Shown: positions 28,284 to 37,750 of the stretch, in pieces
Layout of the letters: the number at the start of each line of letters is the position of its first letter
Numbering within the stretch: the stretch's first letter is position 1
Assembly (NCBI RefSeq): GCF_038396785.1
Contig: NZ_CP151087.1
Location: 1,488,001 to 1,552,000 of the forward strand
DNA length: 64,000 nucleotides
Direction: 5' to 3'
Source of the DNA: Sphingobacterium thalpophilum
GTDB lineage: Bacteria > Bacteroidota > Bacteroidia > Sphingobacteriales > Sphingobacteriaceae
The notes under the pieces: generated by a model
Told to the model about the DNA's origin: nothing
Databases searched by the model: none
Seen by the model: only the letters and a program-made list of their open reading frames with translations
Program-made: the position numbers and the translations under genes

Positions 28284-28541
28284 TCAAATAAGCAACACTT
28301 TCCATGCCATATCTACCTGATTATCTTGCAAATACTCCTTTGCCTTGAGCTGAAGATGGGTATTACGAGAAGATTGATCACCAATAAAGGCATTTAGCAA
28401 TTCGTAAATTTCAGGGAGACTCGTTATATCATCTACCTCCTGTGGCGTGGGTAAACGGTCGACCTGAGCCAACTTCATTTTTTCGTTCTCCGTAAAAACG
28501 GTCGATTCCTTTATAAAAAGTGGCAGCTGATTGTAATCCAT
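28284..28541 (-). CDS. Small protein of unknown function
   Basis: This 85-residue, mostly polar and helical protein begins MDYNQLPLFIKES and includes LPTPQEVDDITSLPE. No membrane helix or signal peptide is visible and I do not recognise a family. The frame lies cleanly between the icd terminator and the serC promoter on the same strand, and codon use fits its neighbours, which supports a real gene. Confidence 0.55.
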   Translation of the reverse strand: MDYNQLPLFIKESTVFTENEKMKLAQVDRLPTPQEVDDITSLPEIYELLNAFIGDQSSRNTHLQLKAKEYLQDNQVDMAWKVLLI

Positions 28542-28574
28542 AAAAAAGCAGAAATTTTATTCAAATTTCTGCTT
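28541..28574 (-). terminator. Terminator of icd
   Basis: Arms AAGCAGAAATTT (28546-28557) and AAATTTCTGCTT (28563-28574) followed by T6 on the minus strand; it touches the start of the next small gene. Confidence 0.8.
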
Positions 28575-28596
28575 AATATCTCAGAAAATAAAATTC

Positions 28597-29859
28597 TTAT
28601 ATTTTTTCAATAATTCGATCTGCAAATTCGCTTGTTTTGACCAAGGTCGCATCATCCATCAAATTGTAAAAATCCACCGTCACCGTTTTAGCCAATATCG
28701 TTTCTCCTAAGGCCTTAACAATTGCCGCCGCCGCTTCGGTCCAGCCGAGGTATTCGAATAGCATAACACCGCTTAAAATAACCGACGAAGGATTCATGGT
28801 ATTGGTATTTGCAAAGCGAGGTGCAGTACCATGGGTGGCTTCAAAGACAGCGTGCCCGGTTTTAAAATTGATATTAGCACCCGGTGCGATCCCTATACCG
28901 CCAACCATTGCTGCCAGCGCATCAGAAATATAATCACCGTTCAGATTCAACGTTGCTACAACAGAAAAATCCCGTGGATTCAGCAGGATCTGCTGTAAAA
29001 AATTGTCGGCAATCATATCTTTAATCAAGATTTTACCGGAATCCAAGGCCGCTTTTTGCTCTTGGTTAGCAACCTCAGCATCCTTTTCCTCTTTCGTTCG
29101 CTCCCACTGTCCCCACGTATAGGTTTTGTCGGCAAATTCCGTTTCAGCAACCTCATACGCCCACATCTTAAAAGCCCCCTCCGTAAATTTCATGATATTT
29201 CCTTTGTGGACAATCGTCACGGAAGGCAAATTGTGATCAATAGCATGTTCTATCGCTGCACGGACTAATCTTTTGGAGCCCTCTTCAGAAACCAGCTTGA
29301 CACCGACGCCTGTCGTGGCCGAGAAATTGTAATCAATATCAAGCTCATCATGCAAGAAATCCTGGAATCTGTTGGCTTCAGCTGTTCCTGCCTGAAACTC
29401 TATTCCAGCATAAATATCTTCGGTATTTTCGCGAAAAATCACCATATCCACATACTCGGGATGTTTGACTGGCGAAGGTACACCCTCAAACCATTTTGTC
29501 GGGCGTTGACATACATAGAGATCCAAATCCTTACGCAACGCAACATTCAACGAACGGATTCCCCCGCCTACTGGCGTGGTGAGCGGCCCTTTGATTCCAA
29601 CCAGGTACTCTTTTAACACATTCAGCGTATCTTTTGGTAGCCATTCGCCTGTTTCGTTGAAAGCTTTCTCACCTGCCAACACCTCCTTCCATGTTATTTT
29701 CCGTTGTCCGCCGTACGTTTTCTCCACCGCCTGATCAAAAACACGCACTGCCGCATGCCAGAGGTCAGGACCAATGCCGTCGCCGATAATAAAAGGAATT
29801 GTTGGAAAATCTGGGACCTGTAAAGTTCCTTCACTTGACATTGTAATCTTATTTGACAT
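28597..29859 (-). CDS. icd: Isocitrate dehydrogenase (Bacillus/E. coli Icd type)
   Basis: This 420-residue TCA-cycle enzyme oxidises isocitrate to 2-oxoglutarate. [14 protein letters not shown] opens the fold; the substrate-binding [16 protein letters not shown] loop and [17 protein letters not shown] are conserved. I start at 29859 ([11 protein letters not shown]) since the upstream in-frame extension to 29976 would run into the neighbouring gene. At positions that set NADP preference in E. coli Icd (K344, Y345, Y391, R395) this protein has R, F, V and N, so cofactor choice cannot be assumed. Confidence 0.94.
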   Translation of the reverse strand: MSNKITMSSEGTLQVPDFPTIPFIIGDGIGPDLWHAAVRVFDQAVEKTYGGQRKITWKEVLAGEKAFNETGEWLPKDTLNVLKEYLVGIKGPLTTPVGGGIRSLNVALRKDLDLYVCQRPTKWFEGVPSPVKHPEYVDMVIFRENTEDIYAGIEFQAGTAEANRFQDFLHDELDIDYNFSATTGVGVKLVSEEGSKRLVRAAIEHAIDHNLPSVTIVHKGNIMKFTEGAFKMWAYEVAETEFADKTYTWGQWERTKEEKDAEVANQEQKAALDSGKILIKDMIADNFLQQILLNPRDFSVVATLNLNGDYISDALAAMVGGIGIAPGANINFKTGHAVFEATHGTAPRFANTNTMNPSSVILSGVMLFEYLGWTEAAAAIVKALGETILAKTVTVDFYNLMDDATLVKTSEFADRIIEKI

Positions 29860-29884
29860 AACCTTCAATTTTAACGGACAATAA

Positions 29885-32008
29885 CTATCCCTTATTAAAC
29901 ATATTTCCGATTTCTTTGCTAATTTTTCTAAAGATTGGTGCAGCTTCAACATCTTCATATTCGTCGATGTGCGCATTTTCCACTCTACTAGGAAACACTA
30001 AAACAAGATTTTCGTTTGCATAAATACGATCTAATTTCTTTGCTACTCCATCCAGCGAATCCCGATAGGAAACTTCTCCATTTCTAGCCGACACAAAAAT
30101 AAACATCGCATCCTCCTCCTTAAACGCTTTAAGGCCCTGTAAATTGTCCCAGTTGTCGTAATGTTTGAATGTGACAGGAACAGAATTTTTCAATTCGACG
30201 AGATGTTCTTCAATGGCAGCGGCAGAACGTGTATCAACCACAAAAGTGATAGACAGGGATAATTCCTGGGCAAACTTGACCACCTTCTCCAGCCAGTATT
30301 CGAAACCAAATTCCGCCTCGCACATCGGTGGTGCAAAAACGACAATCGACTTATTCGAAATAAAAGGTTTTTTAAAATGACATAACATCACATTAGCCGA
30401 GGTTCTATTTAAAATACTTTCCGTTTTCTCCCCGACAAACTTATCCATAAAATTGGCCGCACTTGGCCAGCCCAAAACAATACAATTGGCAGAAACCTCT
30501 TTTGCCGACCGCGCAACCCCGCTGGCAATGTTTAAATCTATTGTAGCACTTATATTCACACTTGTTTCACTACCCGAAGCATACCTGACCATATTGTCCA
30601 GGTTCTTCCGTGCTTTGGACATGTTTAATTGTGCCTGTTCATTATCTTTCACAACGGACACAATATTGACAGGATAGGAACATTTCTTGCTTTTAATATA
30701 GGTTGAAAAATCCAGAATCGGCTCCATATTATCCATATTAGCGATAGAAATCAAGATGTTTTCATCTTTTTCCTTTACCACATCGGTATGTTCTTCGTCC
30801 TGTTCGCCATCCAGAACCACTTTACGTGAGGCATTTCCCGTCACCACCGTGGCGACAATGCAGGTCACCAAAATCAGCAGAATCGTACCATTAAGCACAT
30901 TCTCATCGATAATGCCGTTCTTATGTCCAACCATAATAACGGCCAGTGTTGCCGCAGCATGTGCACTACTTAAACCAAATATTAGGTTACGTTGACCACG
31001 GCTGTATTTAAAAACGATCTGTGTCAGCCAGGCGGCCACATATTTTCCGACGATAGCCACAACGGTCAGTGTTCCGGCAATAATAAGGGCCTGCGGCCCT
31101 TTCAAGATTACGCTGACATCGACAATCATGCCCACAGATATCAAGAAGAAAGGAATAAAAATCGCATTACCGATAAACTCGATCCGATTCATCAAAGCCG
31201 AAGAATATGGAATCAGTTTATTGAGGGCCAGACCGGCAACGAAAGCCCCAATAATCGGCTCAAGGCCGGCAATTTCTGCCAAAAATGCCGCAAAAAACAC
31301 AACCGAGAGAACGAAGATATAATTGGACGTCTTCTCACTCCCCAAGCGCTCAAAAAACCATTTCGCGATCCTCGGAATAACACCAAACATGATAAACAGA
31401 AAGATAGCAAAGGAAATCGTCAGGGTAATCCAAAATTCATTACCTATATTTCCCTGAGAAACGCCAGTAATTACAGCAAGAATAATCAGCACGGCCGTAT
31501 CGGTCAGGATTGTTCCACCGATCGTAATCGCAACAGCCTCCATTTTTGAAATACCATAGCTATTGACGATGGGATAAGAAACCAGCGTATGGGTAGCAAA
31601 CATGCTTGATATCAACAAACTCGGCAAAACACCGTAACCCAATAAAAAGTGACAAACGGGATAGCCAATACTGATCGGCACGATGAATGTCAAAAAGCCA
31701 AAGAGCAAGCTCTTATTTTTTGTCTTTTTAAATTCATTCATGTCCAACTCGAGCCCGGCAATAAACATGATATAGAGCAGGCCTATTGTTGAAAAAAGCG
31801 TTATGGCCGAGTTTTTTTCCAGCCAATTTAGTCCATGCGGTCCAATAATAACGCCGGATATAATTAATCCTATAATCCCCGGAACCTTAATCGGTCGCAG
31901 TACAATCGGTGATAACAGGATAATAAAAAGTACCAGTGAAAATATAAGTACAGGATTTTGTAAAGGTGCTTCGAAGGCGTGGGAAATATGCTCAAAAGTT
32001 TTATTCAT
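29885..32008 (-). CDS. Kef/CPA2-type cation:proton antiporter with USP-like tail
   Basis: This 707-residue protein has about twelve helices forming an Na+(K+)/H+ exchanger domain (residues 1-400), with [17 protein letters not shown] near the start and the family's conserved [10 protein letters not shown]. The remaining ~300 residues are cytoplasmic and resemble tandem universal-stress-protein domains (for example [18 protein letters not shown]). No TrkA-N domain is present. Such proteins adjust internal pH and ion content. It ends 26 bp before icd starts. Confidence 0.88.
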   Translation of the reverse strand: MNKTFEHISHAFEAPLQNPVLIFSLVLFIILLSPIVLRPIKVPGIIGLIISGVIIGPHGLNWLEKNSAITLFSTIGLLYIMFIAGLELDMNEFKKTKNKSLLFGFLTFIVPISIGYPVCHFLLGYGVLPSLLISSMFATHTLVSYPIVNSYGISKMEAVAITIGGTILTDTAVLIILAVITGVSQGNIGNEFWITLTISFAIFLFIMFGVIPRIAKWFFERLGSEKTSNYIFVLSVVFFAAFLAEIAGLEPIIGAFVAGLALNKLIPYSSALMNRIEFIGNAIFIPFFLISVGMIVDVSVILKGPQALIIAGTLTVVAIVGKYVAAWLTQIVFKYSRGQRNLIFGLSSAHAAATLAVIMVGHKNGIIDENVLNGTILLILVTCIVATVVTGNASRKVVLDGEQDEEHTDVVKEKDENILISIANMDNMEPILDFSTYIKSKKCSYPVNIVSVVKDNEQAQLNMSKARKNLDNMVRYASGSETSVNISATIDLNIASGVARSAKEVSANCIVLGWPSAANFMDKFVGEKTESILNRTSANVMLCHFKKPFISNKSIVVFAPPMCEAEFGFEYWLEKVVKFAQELSLSITFVVDTRSAAAIEEHLVELKNSVPVTFKHYDNWDNLQGLKAFKEEDAMFIFVSARNGEVSYRDSLDGVAKKLDRIYANENLVLVFPSRVENAHIDEYEDVEAAPIFRKISKEIGNMFNKG

Positions 32009-32123
32009 ATGTGCTTGTATACTAGCCGTAAAATATAAATACTTATTTTTCTATACAGCTCGAAAAATAGTTAACAGCACTAAAAATACGATTTTTTAAA
32101 GAAAGCGAAGCCTAAAAAGAGTG

Positions 32124-33341
32124 TTACTTAAAAGAAATGGCTTTAATCGGACTAATTTTGGTAATTAGCATTGACGGAATAAATAAAGAGATCATTCCGA
32201 TAAACACAACAGCCAAATTGACAAGAATCACATCAGACCATTGAAGTTGAACGGCCACATAGGAGATATAGTAGGTCTTCTCATCCAATTTAAAGAAATG
32301 GGTAAAATCCTGAAAAAAGTAAAAACCGAGGCCAATAAGATTACCGATTAACAATCCGAGGCCGATCAGGTACAAAGCACTGTACATGAAAACACGGCGA
32401 ATTCCGGCATTGTGATACCCCAAAGCCTTTAAAATACCGATCATTGAAGTCCGCTCAAGAATGGTGATCAGCAAGGCGGAAATCATATTGATAATAGCTA
32501 CCACCGTCATCAGTATAAAAATGATTTTGGTGTTCATATCCAGCAGTTCCAGCCATTGAAAAATATCGGGAACCTGATCCTTGATATTGATTGCCTGCAT
32601 ATCGATAGGCAACAGGTCTTCAACCTTGTTTGTTGTCCGTTCGAGCTGACTAAAATCTTTGATCCGAATCTCATAGCCCCCTACCTCATGATCATCGAGG
32701 TTGCTCAGTTTGCGGATGACATTGAGAGACCCGATCACATAGACCTTATCTAATTCTTCAGAGCCTGTATTAAAAATGCCCTTAATGACAAATTTACGTT
32801 TGCGTATAGGATCCTGCACGAAATACATAATAAAATCGTCACCGACTTTTAAGAGCAATCGATCTGCGAGATACTTAGAGACTAAAATCTGATTATCGGC
32901 ATTATCCGATTTAAAGTCTATCATATTCCCTTCCACCAGCATACCTTGAAACGGCTGCTGATTATACAATGAATCGATACCCTTGAGAACCACGCCTTCC
33001 ACTTCATTGTTGACATTGATGATTCCGGCCTTGGTTGCAAAGGAACTGATGGAATTGACTTGAGGAATTGCCAATATGGACTTGCGGACCTCCGGTGCAA
33101 GTGTTATGGGCGAATTTTCGTAAGACTTATTCAGGTCGTAACGTAAAACCAATACATCGGCAAAAAAACTCCGTTGCTTACTGATAATCTCTCCCTTAAA
33201 TCCGCGCAATACCGCAATAGATATAATAATCGCTGCAATAGCAAGAGCAATGGCACCAATAGTCACCCGAACGATCAATTTTGAGAACGTTCTTTTTCCA
33301 GAAAATGCGATCCGATTTGCTAAAAAATAAGGAAAATTCAA
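32124..33341 (-). CDS. FtsX/LolE-family ABC permease subunit, TTG start
   Basis: This 405-residue protein has four helices: one at the N-terminus (VTIGAIALAIAAIIISIAVL), then a ~220-residue periplasmic domain, then three near the C-terminus, the LolC/LolE and MacB topology. The start MNFPYFLANRIAF is encoded by TTG at 33341; no in-frame ATG gives the family's N-terminus, so TTG is chosen. No ATPase partner is adjacent. LolE-like proteins pull lipoproteins from the inner membrane; that role is family-based inference. Confidence 0.85.
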   Translation of the reverse strand: MNFPYFLANRIAFSGKRTFSKLIVRVTIGAIALAIAAIIISIAVLRGFKGEIISKQRSFFADVLVLRYDLNKSYENSPITLAPEVRKSILAIPQVNSISSFATKAGIINVNNEVEGVVLKGIDSLYNQQPFQGMLVEGNMIDFKSDNADNQILVSKYLADRLLLKVGDDFIMYFVQDPIRKRKFVIKGIFNTGSEELDKVYVIGSLNVIRKLSNLDDHEVGGYEIRIKDFSQLERTTNKVEDLLPIDMQAINIKDQVPDIFQWLELLDMNTKIIFILMTVVAIINMISALLITILERTSMIGILKALGYHNAGIRRVFMYSALYLIGLGLLIGNLIGLGFYFFQDFTHFFKLDEKTYYISYVAVQLQWSDVILVNLAVVFIGMISLFIPSMLITKISPIKAISFK

Positions 33342-33367
33342 GCTTTCAATATATTTATGTAACTTCG

Positions 33368-33398
33368 CAAAGTTATAAAAATTTGTTATTTACAAAAC
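33368..33398 (-). promoter_or_regulatory. Promoter of the FtsX/LolE-like gene
   Basis: Minus-strand TAACTTTG at 33375-33368 with a TTG 17 bases upstream (33395-33393), 26 bases before the TTG start. Confidence 0.55.
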
Positions 33399-33492
33399 TG
33401 AAATGACAAATTATTAGGCGTTTTTCAGTAGGCTATTCAACGAGGAGGCCCCTGCACTGGTTTAAAGAGTTTTATAAAAATTTTCAAGTATT

Positions 33493-34410
33493 ATGCGTAT
33501 TATTTTCATGGGTACTCCCGATTTTGCTGTAGCTTCACTTGAAGCACTGATTCAGTCTGGCGAACAAGTTGTCGCTGTGGTTACTGTACCGGATAAACCT
33601 GCAGGACGCGGACAAAAAATACATGAATCTGCGGTGAAAATATTTGCTAAACAACATAACATCCCAGTTCTTCAACCCGTGAAACTTCGCGATGAAGCAT
33701 TTCTGAATGACCTCAAAAGTTTTCAGGCGGACCTACAGGTTGTGGTGGCATTTCGTATGCTACCTGAGATCGTCTGGAATATGCCTAAATTTGGAACGAT
33801 CAACGTCCATGCCTCACTCCTTCCACAATACCGGGGTGCAGCACCGATAAATCATGCCATCATCAATGGAGAGAAAGAATCGGGCGTAACGACATTTTTA
33901 CTACAGCACGAAATCGATACGGGAAACATCTTATTGTCGAAGAAAGTTGCCATCAAAGAAACAGATAACGCCGGTGATCTTCACGATAACCTCATGGTGG
34001 CTGGAGCAGAAACGCTCCTTCAAACCATCCAGCAATTGAAGGCCGGAACCTTGCAGCCTAAACCTCAAGACGTCCTTCTCACCACGGAGCCGCTCAAACA
34101 TGCACCAAAAATTTTCAAAGAAGACTGTAAAATAAACTGGGATCAGCCCACTGCGCAGGTTTATAACTTCATTCGCGGTTTAAGCCCTTATCCAGCGGCA
34201 TTTACCCTCTTAAATGATAAGGTACTAAAAATCTATCGCACAGAAAAAGAGCTTGCCCATACAGCTACAATACCGGGAACCGTAGAAACTGACAAGAAAA
34301 GTTTCTTAAAAATTGCGACACAAGACGGCTATATTGTCATTTCTGATCTTCAACTCGAAGGCAAAAAAAGAATGAATGTAGTCGATTTTTTAAAAGGCTA
34401 TCGATTTTAA
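33493..34410 (+). CDS. fmt: Methionyl-tRNA formyltransferase
   Basis: This 305-residue enzyme formylates initiator Met-tRNA. FMGTPDFAV opens the Rossmann fold, and the catalytic Asn/His/Asp appear in INVHASLLPQYRGAAP and EIDTGNI. A C-terminal OB-like tRNA domain follows from about residue 205. The last bases TTAA are shared with the convergent XRE gene: the two stop codons overlap. Confidence 0.96.
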   Translation: MRIIFMGTPDFAVASLEALIQSGEQVVAVVTVPDKPAGRGQKIHESAVKIFAKQHNIPVLQPVKLRDEAFLNDLKSFQADLQVVVAFRMLPEIVWNMPKFGTINVHASLLPQYRGAAPINHAIINGEKESGVTTFLLQHEIDTGNILLSKKVAIKETDNAGDLHDNLMVAGAETLLQTIQQLKAGTLQPKPQDVLLTTEPLKHAPKIFKEDCKINWDQPTAQVYNFIRGLSPYPAAFTLLNDKVLKIYRTEKELAHTATIPGTVETDKKSFLKIATQDGYIVISDLQLEGKKRMNVVDFLKGYRF

Positions 34411-34628
34411 CCTTTTTCATCACCACCATCATAATATTGCAGCAGATCACCAGGCTGGCAGTCTAGCGCTTTGCATATCGCTTCAAGAGTATCTAATCGC
34501 AATGCCTTCGCCTTTTGATTCTTGATGATTGAAAGATTGGAAAGGGTAATTCCGACGTTGTCACTCAATTGGTTAAGCGACATCTTTTTCTCTTTCATTA
34601 TTTTATCCAAGTGAATTAAGATTGGCAT
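34407..34628 (-). CDS. Small XRE/Cro-type regulator (YozG-like)
   Basis: This 73-residue protein is a single helix-turn-helix (MSLNQLSDNVGITLSNLSIIKNQKAKALRLDTLEAICKALDC, about residues 16-57) ending QPGDLLQY. It is of the short YozG kind that often sits beside a DUF2975 membrane protein gene; no such partner is present here. Confidence 0.85.
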   Translation of the reverse strand: MPILIHLDKIMKEKKMSLNQLSDNVGITLSNLSIIKNQKAKALRLDTLEAICKALDCQPGDLLQYYDGGDEKG

Positions 34629-35016
34629 AATATAATTTTTATTCTTTTAAATTTATTTAATGTCACTAATAAAACAAAAGATCCATCTTTTTGTTTTATC
34701 ATAAAATTATCATTTTAAAATAAATTTGAGGAATGCATGGTGCATAATAAATCAGCTGCCGACGAGTTAAATTGTTTAGAACAATAAAAAAATTAAACCT
34801 TTTAGCTCTTTAAATATCAAACAGTTGAATATTACAGCAACAGATAAGAGGAAAAAAAATATTAAAATGGAATAGTTTTTGATGATTAAAAATTGAAACT
34901 CAAAAAAGCCTAACTCATTAAATATGAGTGGCTAGATAATCAATTTTCCATTAATAATTCAAAAATTTTTCGTATTTTCGCAAACATTTCTTAGAGAGGA
35001 GAATTAATAAAAATTA
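34629..35016. other. AT-rich divergent region upstream of rpoD
   Basis: This 388-bp stretch is very AT-rich. It holds a TATTTTCG box (34972-34979) and an AGAGGAGA Shine-Dalgarno-like run before the rpoD start. No gene-like frame is seen. Confidence 0.55.
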
Positions 35017-35877
35017 ATGAGACAGCTCAAAATTACACAATCTATCACCAATCGTGAGTCACAGTCTTTGGACAAATACTTACACGAAATTGGTAAAGTA
35101 GACTTAATTACAGCAGAAGAAGAAGTAGAATTAGCACAGCGTATCCGCGAAGGCGATCAAGTTGCCTTGGAAAAATTGACTAAAACCAACCTTCGTTTCG
35201 TAGTATCAGTAGCAAAACAATATCAAAATCAAGGTTTAACCTTAGGTGATTTAATCAATGAAGGTAACCTGGGCTTAATTAAAGCGGCTAAACGTTTTGA
35301 CGAAACAAAGGGGTTTAAATTCATTTCTTATGCCGTTTGGTGGATTCGCCAATCTATTCTTCAAGCAATTGCTGAACAATCGCGTATCGTACGTCTGCCA
35401 TTGAATCAAGTTGGTTCATTGAGCAAAATCAGTAAGGCTTTCTCAAAACTAGAACAAGAATACGAACGGGAACCATCTCCAGAAGAATTGGCGGATATCC
35501 TTGAAACTACAGTAGACAAGGTTTCGGATACGCTAAGCAACTCTGGCCGTCACGTATCTATGGACGCTCCCTTTGTTCAAGGTGAAGAAAACACACTTTT
35601 GGACGTTTTGGAGAACCATGATCCAGACACAGACAGTTCTTTGATTGATGAATCTCTGTCAGAAGAAATCAAACGATCATTGGCAACATTAACAGAAAGA
35701 GAACGTGAAATTATCGTGCTTTTCTTTGGCTTAGGTTCCAATCACCAATTGTCGTTAGAGGAAATCGGAGAAAAATTCAATTTAACACGTGAGCGCGTTC
35801 GTCAGATTAAAGATAAAGCTCTTCAACGTTTGAGACACACTTCAAGAAGCAAAATCTTAAAATCCTATTTGGGTTAA
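35017..35877 (+). CDS. rpoD: Primary RNA polymerase sigma factor
   Basis: This 286-residue sigma-70 protein has region 1.2 ([15 protein letters not shown]), region 2 ([31 protein letters not shown]), region 3 and region 4 with the [27 protein letters not shown]. Region 1.1 and the non-conserved insert are missing, as in Bacteroidota primary sigma factors, which recognise TTTG/TAnnTTTG promoters. Promoters of that form are found across this window. Confidence 0.95.
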   Translation: MRQLKITQSITNRESQSLDKYLHEIGKVDLITAEEEVELAQRIREGDQVALEKLTKTNLRFVVSVAKQYQNQGLTLGDLINEGNLGLIKAAKRFDETKGFKFISYAVWWIRQSILQAIAEQSRIVRLPLNQVGSLSKISKAFSKLEQEYEREPSPEELADILETTVDKVSDTLSNSGRHVSMDAPFVQGEENTLLDVLENHDPDTDSSLIDESLSEEIKRSLATLTEREREIIVLFFGLGSNHQLSLEEIGEKFNLTRERVRQIKDKALQRLRHTSRSKILKSYLG

Positions 35878-35904
35878 CAAGAGATACTTATTAGACATTT
35901 TGGC

Positions 35905-35935
35905 AATCCCAATCAGAAATGGTTGGGATTTTTTG
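35905..35935 (+). terminator. Terminator of rpoD
   Basis: Arms AATCCCAATC (35905-35914) and GGTTGGGATT (35921-35930, one G-T pair) with a T6 tail. Confidence 0.8.
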
Positions 35936-35960
35936 TTCCTAATTTTTTGGCCAATAAAAA

Positions 35961-37730
35961 AGAAGCTGTCTCAAATTTATTGAGGCAGCTTTTTTATTAA
36001 ATATGGCTATGCGATAGATTTGTGAGTTGTTTGTTGATTATTTCACAGAACTGTTCATTTGGGAAGAAAAAGAACAAAAAGTAGCTTTTTAAGCTGCTTT
36101 TTTCCTTAGATTTTGCGCTATAGCCAATAAACCCCATTCTATGGACACTTTTTCCTTACCGCGGAGCATAAATCTTCGGAACCCGTGGTTCTGTTTTATG
36201 TTTCCAAAGACTGGTTCGACATCGTGACATCGCTGTTTTCTTTTGGCTATACCGACATCGCTGTTAAGCAATCCGTATGCTCTGTCTTTATAAGCCTCAA
36301 GCTGTTCATTTATCTGGATGATTCTATTGCCCTGTGATTTGTGGCAAGCACCGTTCAATGGGCAGTTTGTGCAGTTTTTTGCCTGATATCTTTTTATTTT
36401 TTGCTCGAAACCTGTGGAGGTCTTTTGTGTAAATAGACCTATGCAGTTCATTTCCTGTCCCATTGGACAGATATAGCAATCTTTTGCAGGGTTATAATGT
36501 AGTTTATCAACGGAGAATGGCTTCTTGCCCGAATAACTCTTTTTCTGCTCCTTGTCAAACATACCATATTTCACATAGGCCCCAATGTTTTTCCCTTCTA
36601 GTAACGCATAGTTCTCCTGGCTGCCATAGCCAGCATCTGCGGTAATGGTTTTCAGTATTTCCCCAAAGCTCGCCTCATGTTGTGCCAGATGACCGGGTAG
36701 CGTTGTGGTATCTGTGGGGTTGGGATGTATGGTGTAATTGACGATGTATTGATTGGAAGTAGATATCTGAATGTTATAACCTGGTTTGAGCTGGCCATTT
36801 TTCATATGATCCTCTTTCATGCGCATAAAAGTAGCATCGGGATCTGTCTTGCTATAACTATTTCTATCTCCAAGCGTTACTTCCTGCTCTTCATATTGAA
36901 CAATCTTGGCCGGGTAGTTTTTAGTCGCATAGCGCAACTTTGCCCTCATCTTCTTGCTTACCGAAGGTTTATCGGACAAGACCCGGTTCAGGTTATCGAC
37001 AGTAGCCTGAACTTTTTCGCGGTCAATTGTTGTCAGATCGGGAGGTTCCGGAAGGTTGTCCTCTGCTTTGGCGATACTTTGGGCGTATTCCCAAATATCT
37101 TTTAAGGCAGCTTTCATCTTCTCCTTATTGGTCTGGATAGCTTTTTTCCAGACAAAGGTGTATTTGTTAGCATTGGCTTCAATCTTGGTGCCATCGGTGT
37201 AAACATCTTCTATACTCAGCAGACCTTCTTCGGACAGGAGTTTGACAACTTCTTCAAATACACAACGAAGTGCTTCTTTCAAACGAACGCCTCGAAATCT
37301 GTTGATGGTATTGTGGTCGGGATAGCTCATGCCGCTCAGCCACATGAAATTGATGTTCTCCCGGCACGCCGTTTCCAATTTGCGACTGCTGTAGACATTG
37401 CTTACGTAGCCAAACACCAAAACTTTCAACAACATCTGCGGATGATAACTGGAGCAGCCTTTTATCTTATAAGCGTCCAATAGGGACTGGATGTTGATCC
37501 GGTTGATTACATCGTTAACGATACGTACCGGATGACCTTTGGACACCAGTTCGTCCAAAGTTGGAGGAATGGCCATGATCTGGTCCTGATAGTAAGGCTT
37601 AAAAGTAGCTCTTTGAGATGGCATATATCCTTTTTGTTTACACTATAAATATATGAAAATCAAACCGTTAAAACAAATAATAAACCTTAGATAATGCAAA
37701 AAAAGAGACTGCCTTTTTGAGACAGCCTCT
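35961..37730. mobile_element. IS1182-family insertion sequence
   Basis: The element of about 1770 bp is bounded by imperfect inverted ends AGAAGCTGTCTCAAA (35961-35975) and TTTGAGACAGCCTCT (37716-37730), 14 of 15 bases matching. It carries one transposase gene on the minus strand. The left end itself folds into a hairpin with T-tracts on both sides (AGCTGTCTCAA/TTGAGGCAGCT), a likely insulator against outside transcription. No target duplication is obvious. It sits between the rpoD terminator and the M16 peptidase gene and disrupts no gene. Confidence 0.88.
36089..37624 (-). CDS. IS1182-family transposase, intact
   Basis: This 511-residue DDE transposase begins with the DUF772-like N-terminal domain (HPQMLLKVLVFGY, SYPDHNTINRFR). 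The catalytic Asp residues lie in VYTDGTKIEAN and ITADAGYGSQ and the Glu in EPVFGNIKQNHGFRRF. A Cys-rich segment (CYICPMGQEM, CTNCPLNGACH) is typical of the family. No frameshift or stop is seen, so it may be active. Confidence 0.93.
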   Translation of the reverse strand: MPSQRATFKPYYQDQIMAIPPTLDELVSKGHPVRIVNDVINRINIQSLLDAYKIKGCSSYHPQMLLKVLVFGYVSNVYSSRKLETACRENINFMWLSGMSYPDHNTINRFRGVRLKEALRCVFEEVVKLLSEEGLLSIEDVYTDGTKIEANANKYTFVWKKAIQTNKEKMKAALKDIWEYAQSIAKAEDNLPEPPDLTTIDREKVQATVDNLNRVLSDKPSVSKKMRAKLRYATKNYPAKIVQYEEQEVTLGDRNSYSKTDPDATFMRMKEDHMKNGQLKPGYNIQISTSNQYIVNYTIHPNPTDTTTLPGHLAQHEASFGEILKTITADAGYGSQENYALLEGKNIGAYVKYGMFDKEQKKSYSGKKPFSVDKLHYNPAKDCYICPMGQEMNCIGLFTQKTSTGFEQKIKRYQAKNCTNCPLNGACHKSQGNRIIQINEQLEAYKDRAYGLLNSDVGIAKRKQRCHDVEPVFGNIKQNHGFRRFMLRGKEKVSIEWGLLAIAQNLRKKAA

Positions 37731-37750
37731 TCTGTTTTCCAGGACTTCTG

